Source of the DNA: Ornithodoros turicata
Lineage: Eukaryota > Arthropoda > Arachnida > Ixodida > Argasidae
Length of the DNA stretch: 64,000 bases
Reading direction: 5' to 3'
Assembly: GCF_037126465.1 (NCBI RefSeq)
Contig: NC_088210.1
Span: 23,089,511 to 23,153,510, forward strand
Shown: positions 48,208-62,296 of the stretch, piece by piece
Numbering within the stretch: position 1 is the stretch's first letter
Layout: every line of letters begins with the position of its first letter
The notes under the pieces: model-generated
The model's database searches: none
What the model saw: only the letters and a program-made list of their open reading frames with translations
Told to the model about the DNA's origin: nothing
Position numbers and translations under genes: made by a program

Positions 48208-49182
48208 ATGTTGTCCAGAACTCGTCATATGTCTTCGGAGAGCAAGGGCTGCACCCGAAAAACACGAACTAGTAAAGTTACACAGTCATGCCGGAGGTGC
48301 CGCAGGTCTGACGCGCTGTGGAGAGACAGTATGGCCTGCTATTTCGAGATGTTGCGACGAGTTTTACCCCCTTGTGACAGAACGAACAAACGCAAACGAG
48401 CGAGAGCTAAGGTGCTAAAAGCAGCAATGGAGCACCTAAAGTTTCTGGAAAGTACTATTCTACTTCTCGATGGAACCTTGCAGGACCTGAATAACATCAA
48501 GCGTACATTCCGTTGTATAGTCGAGAATCAGGATGTCAACATGACTGCTCCAACGGAACAGAATGAAGTTTCAGTGCTTACAGATACACCTAGCTCATCA
48601 GACCGTGGAGGAAACAAGCCATACACGAATCACAGACGTAAGCACATGTTTGCACAGCATAATGATGCTTCCAATGAGACAACACAGGGGCGAAGTCCTC
48701 TTGGTGATGTGACAAGCAAGGTAGCCAGCATCGCAAACACTGCATTGAAGCCCCACGGACACAGAAGTTACAATGACGGCACGACAATGAAAGTAGTAGC
48801 AATGCGGCAACCAGTACTGATTGAAGAGAACTGCATCCTAGGAGGCTTCCTAGCTCTCGAAGAAGTACAAGTTGTCCCAAGCGAGGACATAAGTATTGAA
48901 CAATTGGAGACTTTCGATTATACGGACGATGAACAAATTGTGCCGGAAGTGGGAGGCGTACAGACCAGTTATTTGCAGTGGACCACACAGGAGCCCCTAA
49001 ATTTAAAAGTTGCGAAGTCTGCAACTGCTGGCGACCCACTCCTAGGATCTGCCCAGCAGCCAGGGAACAGCAGTCCAGACTTACCGTTGTCTGCGTTTAG
49101 CGATCTTTGCTGGTCGTCAGCGGGGTGGGCTTCAGATGGTGAAGCCGCAGCATCTAGTCAAGAACTTCTCAAACAATGCTAG
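48208..49182 (+). CDS. bHLH-like nuclear protein, family unassigned
   Basis: A 324-codon uninterrupted frame. Residues 29-90 look like a basic helix-loop-helix region: basic stretch SCRRCRRSDALWRDS, helix 1 SMACYFEMLRRVLPP, a basic loop, and helix 2 RAKVLKAAMEHLKFLEST. The basic part lacks the His/Asn-x-x-Glu-Arg pattern used by E-box binders, so DNA binding is uncertain. The remaining 230 residues look disordered, rich in Ser, Thr, Gln and acidic residues, with EEVQVVPSEDISIEQLE and a C-terminal DLPLSAFSDLCWSSAGW that could be an activation region. TCTGTGCTTCCTTCAG ends at 48197, just before the frame, so an upstream exon is likely and the true start could be earlier. The frame is open from 48198. 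Confidence 0.65.
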   Translation: MLSRTRHMSSESKGCTRKTRTSKVTQSCRRCRRSDALWRDSMACYFEMLRRVLPPCDRTNKRKRARAKVLKAAMEHLKFLESTILLLDGTLQDLNNIKRTFRCIVENQDVNMTAPTEQNEVSVLTDTPSSSDRGGNKPYTNHRRKHMFAQHNDASNETTQGRSPLGDVTSKVASIANTALKPHGHRSYNDGTTMKVVAMRQPVLIEENCILGGFLALEEVQVVPSEDISIEQLETFDYTDDEQIVPEVGGVQTSYLQWTTQEPLNLKVAKSATAGDPLLGSAQQPGNSSPDLPLSAFSDLCWSSAGWASDGEAAASSQELLKQC

Positions 49183-49360
49183 TCTCTTTCTTAGTTACTG
49201 ATCCACTTGTAGGGATAATTTAGTGATCTCACTGTGTCGACCAGGCGGGGTCCACAGTGGCTTGTACTATTTTGCGCATACGTGTATTGTTTGTTTATGA
49301 CGAGGTACAACATTGTTCCAGAGTTTGTTTTCCGTGCTTTTGTATGATGCATTAGCTTCG

Positions 49361-49366
49361 AATAAA
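49361..49366 (+). terminator. Polyadenylation signal of the bHLH-like gene
   Basis: AATAAA 179 bases after the stop at 49182, the first canonical signal on this strand. Confidence 0.6.
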
Positions 49367-49379
49367 GGTGGTCTTTGAT

Positions 49380-50737
49380 AGCAGTATGCATTTCACAACA
49401 TGATTTGTGCAACTCCCCATTCCCCCAAGTTGTTGTTATGCTGTAAATGTGCGTATATTCTTGCATGCACGTGTGAGAATCGTTTTTCCATTATTCTTGA
49501 AAATGATGCTCGCAAAAAAAAGCTTCATAAACCACAAAGCATTGTTGCAAACTGAAAGCTTCTTGGACTGTCCAGGAGGGTGCTTCACCAATTATATAAA
49601 TTGGTATTCTTTTTTGTATTGGTAATTACTATTTTTGTCGAAGTGTATCCCTGATGTCAGGAAATATCAGAAAAAAAAACTTGAATAAGACATTTTGATG
49701 GGCAGCTTCTTAACTAGCTGGTCTAAAGCCTAAGGTTGCACCGTACCACCCTAGCCATAGTTCTTAGTTAAGGGCTTACGAGGTGCACATCACTGTATTT
49801 TGGTTCCCCAAGACCAAAAAAATGGGACTAACAAGCAAACAAAAAATAAAAGAAAACAAGAGTGCTCAACAACTTTCAGTGCAATGAGCTCATTGGTGCT
49901 GATAAGTCAGATAAGGGGTTCCCTTACACATAGAAAACAAATGCTGCTGCCAAACAGAGTTATAGCGCTTGTACAGGTCTAAAACTAATCCATGTGGCAC
50001 CTGAAGCACCTCTTCAGACCACTGCCCACCTCTACAGGGTTACACGTACCTAGGAAAGCTTGTCATATCTCCGTTTACGTAAGGGCTTCTCTTTTTTCTC
50101 TGTATAAATAAATAAAAGTTTATCAATACCATCATTGACATTAGATATCACATCCTAAACAGACGGTCACACTGGCTTTGATTCGCGACAGGGGCATTTG
50201 TTTTCTTGCTCATCACTATTTGTCACCACCAAGTCAATCAAATAGTTTTGATGTTTACTGGAATACTGTGGGTGCCATAGGAATGGTTGGAAGATTAAGT
50301 AGCTATCCCGAAGTGTTCCAGCTAAGGGGTAGGTGTCTGAATACTGTCGATTCAAAGCTGGTGATGAAATTTAATGGATACGAATGAAAAGTATCCGTGA
50401 TTATTTTGTAGTGGCACAGAAAATGAGAGGGAGGGGTTGAAAAGCATCCTTGAGGCAAGACTACTAGGCCCCAGAAAAACCTTATGTAATGCTTTAGAAT
50501 GTGTGACACCAACATTTTTTATCCAAACAGCTTCTACAGTAATTTTTTCCAACACAAACTGCTAGATTATGAACAGAACTGCTCAGAAACCTTTTCTTTT
50601 TTTTGCACACCGACACATCCACCTAAACGCACTGACTTTTCGTGAGGAAAATGAATTAACGAATGAATTAATTAAATTTAATACTCTGTCCGAATAATGT
50701 TGTCATAGGAGGCAAGCGATACAGCGCTGTAAAAAAC
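49380..50737. other. Intergenic stretch
   Basis: AT-rich, with no supported gene and no recognisable repeat core. It includes the presumed 3' untranslated region of RAD51C, in which I see no canonical AATAAA on the minus strand close to the stop. Confidence 0.4.
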
Positions 50738-51697
50738 CTAAGCTGAAGCGCTGAACGCAGCATCCATATCTGACAGCAAGTCCTTGTCGACAATACCCCT
50801 GGAGGTTATATCAAACTTCAGGGAAATTGGACCAAAGGTAGGAGCTTTGAAGAAGGAAGCTTCGTAATACCCATCCCTGACAAAAAAGGTCACCCGATGT
50901 GTACATTCGTGCCCGAAGACTTCGCCTAATGCAGGGGCAAGCCTGAAGCTATTGCTTTCATGAGGCTTTGCCTTCATAGCAACATGATTCGTGAGCAGCA
51001 ACGTCGCACCCTTGTGTGCCAGGCTAACCAACTTCTGTGACGTACCCGCGATCAGTCTTCGCCGCAGGGCCAGGTCGCCTACGGCGTAACGAAAGTGAAA
51101 ATCTAAACCGTCTATTATAACTAAGGTCGCCTCGTTATAGTCAGGTTCCGTCACTTTGTGTAACAAACATGTCACTACTGCAACCAGGTCCGTCCATGTG
51201 TCACACAATCTGTGCTGGACAGTCTGTTGTGTCTTCGTCTTGTTGACGACGCTTCTAGAGTGTTTTTCAATCATACCATTTAATATATCGTTGTATCGTG
51301 ATATCGGAAACGGGCCTTTAGTACTGATATAAAAAGTAGAGTGTCCCAGCATTTGATTCGAAGCAGCAACCTGCAGGCAGAATTGAGTCTTGCCAGAACC
51401 CGGTATTCCAGTCACTTCAAATATCTTCCCGGATGGAATACCGCCATTGAGCAGTGCATCAAATCCCGGAATCCATGTAGGGATACGTTGACTCTCTGCA
51501 TCTTGATAAAGTCTCTCAGATGCAGCGTGAAAATGGAATACCGGTATGCAATCTCGCCGTCTTTGAACTGCCGCCGCTTCTGCAGTAAACGATGTGTCAT
51601 TCGCGCAAACTTCGTTGGCGTCTTCGAAACCATTTTCATACAGCCTATAGCGCATATGTCTCGGCAGTAAGAGAGGACAAAGGTCATCTCTGGACAT
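50738..51697 (-). CDS. RAD51C: RAD51C-type RecA-family recombinase paralogue, intronless
   Basis: RAD51C forms the BCDX2 and CX3 paralogue complexes that support RAD51 filaments in homologous recombination in the nucleus. The protein has 319 residues (human 376). A short N-terminal region resembles the helix-hairpin-helix part (PRHMRYRLYENGFEDANEV), then a linker, then the ATPase core: Walker A GIPGSGKT at 97-104 and Walker B TLVIIDGLDF at 191-200. Assignment to RAD51C over B or D rests on FRYAVGDLALRRRLIAGTSQ followed by LVSLAHKGATLLLTNHVAMK, and on PALGEVFGH, which match human FRHDLDDLSLRTRLL, ILTNQMTTK and PALGESWGH in order. Oddity: the position of the conserved DTEG (catalytic Glu in the RecA fold) reads STKG at 125-128. 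The single exon contrasts with the many-exon vertebrate gene. The frame is intact, so I do not call it a pseudogene. Confidence 0.9.
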   Translation of the reverse strand: MSRDDLCPLLLPRHMRYRLYENGFEDANEVCANDTSFTAEAAAVQRRRDCIPVFHFHAASERLYQDAESQRIPTWIPGFDALLNGGIPSGKIFEVTGIPGSGKTQFCLQVAASNQMLGHSTFYISTKGPFPISRYNDILNGMIEKHSRSVVNKTKTQQTVQHRLCDTWTDLVAVVTCLLHKVTEPDYNEATLVIIDGLDFHFRYAVGDLALRRRLIAGTSQKLVSLAHKGATLLLTNHVAMKAKPHESNSFRLAPALGEVFGHECTHRVTFFVRDGYYEASFFKAPTFGPISLKFDITSRGIVDKDLLSDMDAAFSASA

Positions 51698-52150
51698 CGA
51701 AATCTATCCCAACCCACGGCAATCCTCAACACAAGAGACAGAAACAGCGGAGGGTCGGGCCGTCGGCTCCTTTGCGCATGCGCTTTTAGGTAGCGGAATT
51801 AGTCACGTGCACATTATTTTCACGCGTATCCAATATGACTTCACTTCTGGTTTCGTTATTCACGTCGGTTCTATACCCATGTCTGCGCATGTAAAGCGTT
51901 GTAGGCACTTTTGTCTGCACACACCCTGTACACCTCCCCCCCCCCTTTTTGTCCTTGGTTCTTACCATAACTGGTTCTTAACCTCAGACTGGCATACTAG
52001 GTTCCATTACATATGCGGTGCGCGTCGCAAATGCGCATTTGCCTTCGGCTATGAAAGTGAAACTTGCCGCCCATACAGAGCAGGCACTTCCTCCTCACTC
52101 CTTCACAAGACTTCATAACGTCACGTACGGACACAGAAGACGACACACGT
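51698..52150. other. Intergenic region with RAD51C promoter
   Basis: The RAD51C start codon is at 51695-51697, so its promoter and 5' end should lie in the next few hundred bases. A C run sits at about 51938-51947. No TATA box is convincing. Confidence 0.35.
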
Positions 52151-52172
52151 AAGTTCTCATACACAGCAATGA

Positions 52173-52700
52173 TTTATTGGTTCATCTCAACTTAAAAGCT
52201 AAAAAAAAAAAGCTAATCTAAGCTTAATCTTCGAAGGGGTCCGAGAGGGATAAAAGACGCATTACTAGCCATTACTAACTACGTTTCCCCTAGTGGCGAT
52301 CTCTAAGGATTCCCGAAACAACCTTTGATGTGTGTAGCGTTCGGCGTTCCCACGCAAGCACGGTAGTGTCCTTGAAGCAAGTCTGCAACCATCCCATAAA
52401 TGAGAGGAGAGAGATAAGAGAGGGGAGATAGCCCAGGGAAGTCTACAAATCCTTGCACGAAGTGGACGTTACGAACAAGACGACTTGGTTGGAAGTATGC
52501 CCTGCCTACCCCTGTGATATATCCAATGTGCTGCTCTCCCACCGCGTGGAGGAACTGAGAGAAAAAGTAGCAAAAGGAAAGCTTTATCAAAGCCTGCTCT
52601 CCATCTTTACATCCGATACAAACAGGAGATCCGGGCAGAACACTGTCCAGCTGTAGGGGATAAGAGGCAGGATCAGGATAACATCGAAGTAGCACTTGAA
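52173..52700 (-). CDS. Possible small spliced gene, 3' part (unrecognised product)
   Basis: Three strong polypyrimidine acceptors follow one another on the minus strand: CTCTTATCCCCTACAG, TTTTGCTACTTTTTCTCTCAG (end near 52566) and a CT-rich tract ending ATGGGATGGTTGCAG (near 52388). The frame finishes GHYRACVGTPNATHIKGCFG and stops at 52303, and AATAAA (minus) follows at 52173-52178. Spacing of acceptors, stop and poly-A signal looks like a real terminal region with short introns. Exon joins and the 5' exons are not resolved. The Cys-bearing tail could belong to a small secreted protein, but I cannot name a family. It may be chance. Confidence 0.3.
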
Positions 52701-53509
52701 TTCGAGCGTCCCCTGGGCTGGATTGAGGCTATGGATAATACAAAGAAGAGGCAAAGAGGCCCCTCAGGTGGTGGCGCCTTACTCAGAAAGCGGAGGACAC
52801 GAGTTGTGAAGTGATGACAGAGACACAACTTTCTGATACTTTTCTTGTTTTTAAGCCCGTCCGCACAAATTACATACGTGTTGGACCCTCGATACAAAGA
52901 GGCCCAGGGGGCACCACGATCCATCCATCCATCTAAGATTTCTATGCATCCATCCACCCGCTCCGAAGACCCAGCCACCCAGCCCAGTGACCCAGCCATT
53001 CTTTCAACGTTTGCTGCATGGCCGTGTGCTGCATGTTTCCTATTCCTGTCACTGAGTCACCGGCGCGTCTGGCCAATCACAAAGCCGCACACAAGCGGAA
53101 TTTCTGCTTGCAAGGAACAAAAGGCTTCCTGTCACGCCACAAGATTCAGATTTTGAGCTGAAGGGGGTCAAACGACGTAATTTAAAGGCAATGAAAAAGA
53201 AAAAAAGAAGATAAAACAGCAACATTACAAAAGTTTACACCATTGCATGTTCTTTGCTGTGAACTTTCAAGCAATTTCATGGCCCTCTTTGCAATCAATT
53301 GGCTGTCATACTCGGCATGCGTGAGTCTCTCACGTTGCTTCCGCAAACTACTTCTGACAAAATGAAAACAACTTTTGTTCATTGCAGCATTCAAGAGGGA
53401 AGAACAAAATGGAACTTGACAAGTTTAGAATGTGCACTTGAGTAGGGAAGGGCCAGCTTGCAGTTTTCCTTTCCATATGACCAGCAAAAATCCAGACTAC
53501 AATGAAATG

Positions 53510-54170
53510 TTACAATGTCAGGTCCAGGAACCTCAGCATCCCTTGAGAGGGTTGCTCTACACGAAACTCGGGTGCTACTGCACTAACAAACTGTAAGGTA
53601 GAATCCGCACATATTGAACCAGCATCATCAACAAACTGACGAATCAAAATATGCTTTTGACTCCCACAACTCGTAAGCTTGCCCAGCTCGACAGTTAAGG
53701 TATTTAGATAAACTTCCGATAAGACAGGAGCAACTGTGGAGCCAATGCATACACCATTTTTCTGAATGAACAGACAGTTGTCAACAGAGATAACAGTAGC
53801 TTTCAAATAACACTCTAGAATACTGAGAAAATTGTCACAGGAAGGGCCAACTTCAGACTGAAAAACAACCAACTGATCCTCAATAAAATGTTTGACTATG
53901 CTGAGTAGAACCTTTACGTTCATGGAGTAGAACAAATCCTTTATATCGAGGTAGAACATGGCCCTCGATCAGTTCCTCAGAGTTTTTTTATAGAGAGAAC
54001 AAGGAAGCTGTAAAACTTTTAGTCAGTGCTGGATGAATTTTTGCAGCCACTTTCTGCCAGGTACCAATTTCACTCACAACCACACGAGGAGGCATCTGCG
54101 ATGTGTGGTCTTTTAAAAGGAACTTGACCGATAGCTCAGAGCACTTGCAGTTTACAACAAGTTTGGACAT
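53510..54170 (-). mobile_element. Frameshifted reverse transcriptase of Penelope type
   Basis: The first frame (54170-53988) has LLKDHTSQMPPRVVVSEIGT and WQKVAAKIHPAL, like the RT block before the palm in Penelope-like elements. The next (53959-53510, different frame) has MFYLDIKDLFYSMN (palm motif A), QKNGVCIGSTVAPVLSEVYL (motif B) and IRQFVDDAGSI (motif C, FVDD in place of YVDD). PSQGMLRFLDLTL ends it. No GIY-YIG endonuclease is seen downstream. The frameshift and missing ends mark a dead copy. It lies between the candidate small gene and ASL. Confidence 0.75.
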
Positions 54171-55442
54171 TTGGTGATTCGCCTTGGTGACAATGCTTAC
54201 AATAGAGGACTTGTACTTCTATAATGAACCGCAAAACGGAGTCAAAAGGTCACCAATAGCAGAATTGACCACTGGGCAAAACAGCAAATTTACCAGACTT
54301 ATCACATTCCATCAACACCATGTCAATGGAAAGAAGTTCATCCTTAACATTCCTGATCTGCTTCGAATGAGGTGATGGGCCGTTAGCATAAGCGGAAGCG
54401 GGAATCCGGGAGAGACAGCTTTCACTATAAACAACAATTTGTCAGTGTTATCAGTAATTTTGGTGGAAGCATGACTTATGAGCGCTGCAAACTGCTGCAA
54501 ACTTTGTAGGTTTCACAGGCAAGGAGCATTTCGGGGGCTGGGAAAGAACCTCAAGTGAATTTGGAGAAATGCTTACATCAAAAGGGTTGACCAGCTCAGA
54601 AGCACTACTGCCAGCTTTGCAGGTAGGTGTTACCGGTGCGAGAACTTACGTGTATGGTCTTCTGTGCCCGTGTCTCTCAGTCTTCTTCATGGATAAGTAT
54701 ACTATACAGTCACGTATGCAAAGGGAGTTGAGAATAACATATCAGGGAGGTAACAAGGCAGTGGTTTATCTAAAATTGTGAGCACAGGGGCAAGAAGGTT
54801 GTAAAAATAATATAAAAAACAGAAAGGTCACCCTGTTGGGACTATTTAGGTATCATTGTCAACACGAGCTGAAATTGCTGAAATAGCAAGGATCCCCCTG
54901 TGGGGATTGTGTACAGTAAAGAAATGGGGGGGTTCAACATGATTGAGGGGGAGGTCTGAATAAATCACTGTTCAGATTCAGGATAACAATCAAATTATTT
55001 ACTCATTTCCAAAAGTTACTGGGGGAGGGCACGTAACAGGAGTGGGGTTACAGGCAAAAATAAATAAAAGAAACACATTAAATAAGTTTATATAAGCACA
55101 AGTTCAACAAAACTAAACGATATACCAGAAAAATGTCAAGAATCAAAAGAGACATATCGTTTAAACTTAACGTTCAATGTTTGGTGTATTTACTGGGAAG
55201 CCGAAGTATTACATGGGAGGTTGTTCCACTCATTAGATGTTTTAGGGGAAAAAATGAAGAAAAAGAAAAGATGTAACAAGGAAGCATCATGGAAACCTCA
55301 CGTGGCCAAAATTTTATGAGCTGCATCTTGTCTCTCTGTCAACAACCGTGATAAAAGCAGGAGTGTGTGTGTTTCTTTATCACTGACCGAAGGTCCCCCA
55401 AGATAGTGGATATGGTTCATGCTGGTGTATTCTATTGTCGAC
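54171..55442. other. Intergenic stretch upstream of ASL
   Basis: No gene supported. The first part may be further RT element remnant. The ASL promoter should lie near 55300-55440, but no core promoter motif stands out. Confidence 0.35.
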
Positions 55443-59357
<3,915 letters not shown>

Positions 59358-59542
59358 GCATGAAAATGGCACAGCGTCTGCAGAGAATATATGTTTTCCA
59401 TCAGCTTGCTTATGTGATGTCTCAATATTAAGTGACAGTGCAAGAAAATAGTTTTGCTAAGTATCGCTAACATGCACAATTGGAATTAAAAATGCAGCAA
59501 GGAGACACCATAACTTCAGTTCATCCACATAATTATTCCTCA

Positions 59543-59548
59543 ATAAAT
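59543..59548 (+). terminator. Candidate ASL polyadenylation signal
   Basis: AATAAA 186 bases after the ASL stop codon. Confidence 0.55.
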
Positions 59549-59559
59549 TACTCCACAGT

Positions 59560-61990
59560 CCACAAAATATACATACATGTACATATGTGTCCTCTATGTA
59601 TATAGCACTCATGTTGCACTCAACTCTCGACACACAGTTTCTAGCAACAGTGAAGCACATCTCCATGCCCATAAAAAATGTGGATGTCCTCAGTTTGGTC
59701 CCACAGTTGTCACTACATGCTTTCAGAACAGAAAAACATAAGACTCAAACACAACGCAAGACAGAATACTTGGCACACAAAAATGGCTGGATAAACATGA
59801 AGGCACTTGAATTTCTAAGCACCATCCTGTGATGATGGCATTATCATACGATGTCATCCACAAGGTAACCTGCTATAGAATTTTTCTACATCTATAGACA
59901 ACATACGACTGTCTTCTGACTACTTCATTCATGGTACCAAGGCTTTTGTCGCCTTGAACATCTTGTAGAAAAAAACCTAGTGGCATCCACGTGCCCAAGC
60001 TGAACATTTCAGAATATATTCACTATATTACGATCTGTACTTTTGTTGTCGTGTCATCAAATAGGTACATAAGCTATCAATACACTCATGCTTGTTATGT
60101 ACACAGAACTGAAAGCATGACGACAGGTGGCAACTGAGCATGTACACGCACTAGCTCCTCCTTTGACATTGAATGGAATGCTGTCTCATTAGCGTTGGCA
60201 TATTGAGGTAAAAAAACAATTTTGAAGAAATCGTCTCTGCGTGGAAGAGGAGCAAAGTCAGGGAGGGTCCTACCATTTGCAGGGCCTACGCAGGATCTGC
60301 ACATGCTCATCACTTCTGCAAAGATTATGCCAAAGCACTGGAGATCCCTTTGGCAATATGTTAATCTCATAGAGTAATATACATAACCATATAATATACA
60401 CTGTTCAGAGTTCTTTGGCTACGGCATTACTCCTGAATATTGGTCAGTTAGTACAAGTTCGTTCCTATGGCACACACATTACTGATAGGAGGATGTTCTG
60501 CGGCCCATGTGAACAACTATTTGGAAATGTCTTCTATGGAACCCTTTAGAGGTCACAAAGATGGAGTGCTGATGAAATTAAAATTTTTGTTTCACCTCAG
60601 CATCCAACAACCGGAAGAATGTTTACAACCAAAAGGTTACTCTGAAGCTGCCTCGGCAGTACACTGAGTGCACTGAGCCATTTATCTTTTTTTTTTTCTA
60701 ATTCCAAAACAGTAAGCTTGGAAAGCATTGTAGCATCAAAGCTTGGAAGCAACACATCAAGCCACTACTGCTCATTGGACGCAAAGGTGGCATACTTCTG
60801 GCTGTGTCAAAAGAAAAGCACACCTGCGATCATGTTATACTTGCACTGTGCAACGCTAAGAGGTCATTGACATCGCTCTTCAATTTGCACCGCCCAGTTA
60901 GTACACATGGTAGTGGGTAACACTGGACTTTCCCAGTCGTTCTGTACATACGAATGCCTACAAGAAAAATCGCAGAAAATGTACACTAATATGGTCTCCA
61001 GCACATGTCGAGATGCCGGCATCATTTGAGGTTTCTGAAGGTAGGAGGTGGAGTGAACATGACTGTGTTTTGAACCTTCTGTATTTGATAAAAAATCTCC
61101 ATATATACCCTCCTTCATTAACTTCCAGTGCTGACACTACAGTCAGGAGAGGAATGGTGCACTTACCACCTTGCTCTATTCGAATCTGGCAACATGGTAT
61201 TCACAAAATAAATTCTGAACCGTGCGTTACCATTTTGAAGTAATGCAAACATAAAAAGCTGATAACTTCCATGAAATTTGAGCTGGAGCACCTGCTTTGA
61301 TCACACTGCTTTTCACAAATTCTAAACTATACATTATCAATTACAGTATCATCTTGATGTACGACAAACATAAAATCTCATAGTTGGAATGCTGTATTAA
61401 TTACAATGCCAGTATTACTAATGGAAGATTTAGCCTCTGAATTTAGCTGTGGTACATGATTCGACATGCAGACATTTGTCCTACTATACACTATATACAC
61501 CTGTTATGAATAGGGACCGACTTTGCTCTGGATCATCTTCTGACCTGACAAATATCTCGTATCGAAAATGTGCAAAGATACTGTAGCCAGACACCGGGCA
61601 CATCTGAAACCAGAGCCTACTACATGCATAACACGCAAGCATTTTTCCAGACCAGCTTCTTTTTATGTGTAGTCCTTGGGGATGTTGGCCAAAATAGTTT
61701 TTTACCATAATCTGATAACAGTCGAATGCAAAACCAAGTTCACCCAGAATCACAGAAGAAAAGAAAGAAAGAAGAAACTGATAGTTACATCCCAAAATTT
61801 GTGGAAATCTAACCCAAGAAAATCTGAACCAGCCCTAATATGTGCAGCTCATCATACTAGGAAATGGCCAGGAGCTACACAGTGTGTGCGACATACAAAC
61901 AGGGGTAGACACAGGAGTTTTCTGGAGGGGGGGGCATAGGTCTGCCCCTGCATACAAGTCATTGTATTGACTCTTTAAACAGTCAAAGTT
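59560..61990. other. Intergenic stretch between ASL and TPST 3' ends
   Basis: Both genes converge on this region. No gene is supported. The only exon-like signal is at 60095-60236 on the minus strand (see findings). AT-rich, with no recognisable repeat. Confidence 0.4.
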
Positions 61991-62011
61991 TTGTTTGTTA
62001 ATTATTTTATA

Positions 62012-62017
62012 TTTATT
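62012..62017 (-). terminator. Candidate TPST polyadenylation signal
   Basis: AATAAA on the minus strand, about 280 bases past the TPST stop at 62297-62299. Confidence 0.5.
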
Positions 62018-62296
62018 TAAATTAAAAAACATAGCCTAGATGCGTTAAAATCTTTCTCTGTCTATCATTGAGTCACTTCGACGGACATGGTGTGCGCAGG
62101 ACATGTGCTTCCTCGTGACTTCATCCAATCTCGTAAATGATTCAGCAATTAAATGAGCAAACATTAGGAGACCAAAACAGGAACAGATATAGCAGCACAT
62201 TAGGGACGCTCATGCACATCACAGCGTGTTCATACACCCACAGAATCCTCTCTTTGACAATGTCGATGCTTTCACCACACACACTGCTACGCCCTT

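Noticed and set aside
50738..51697. RAD51C as a processed pseudogene because it is intronless
   Set aside because: The frame is intact over 319 codons with conserved Walker motifs, and no poly-A tail or flanking duplication was seen. A retrocopy origin long ago remains possible.
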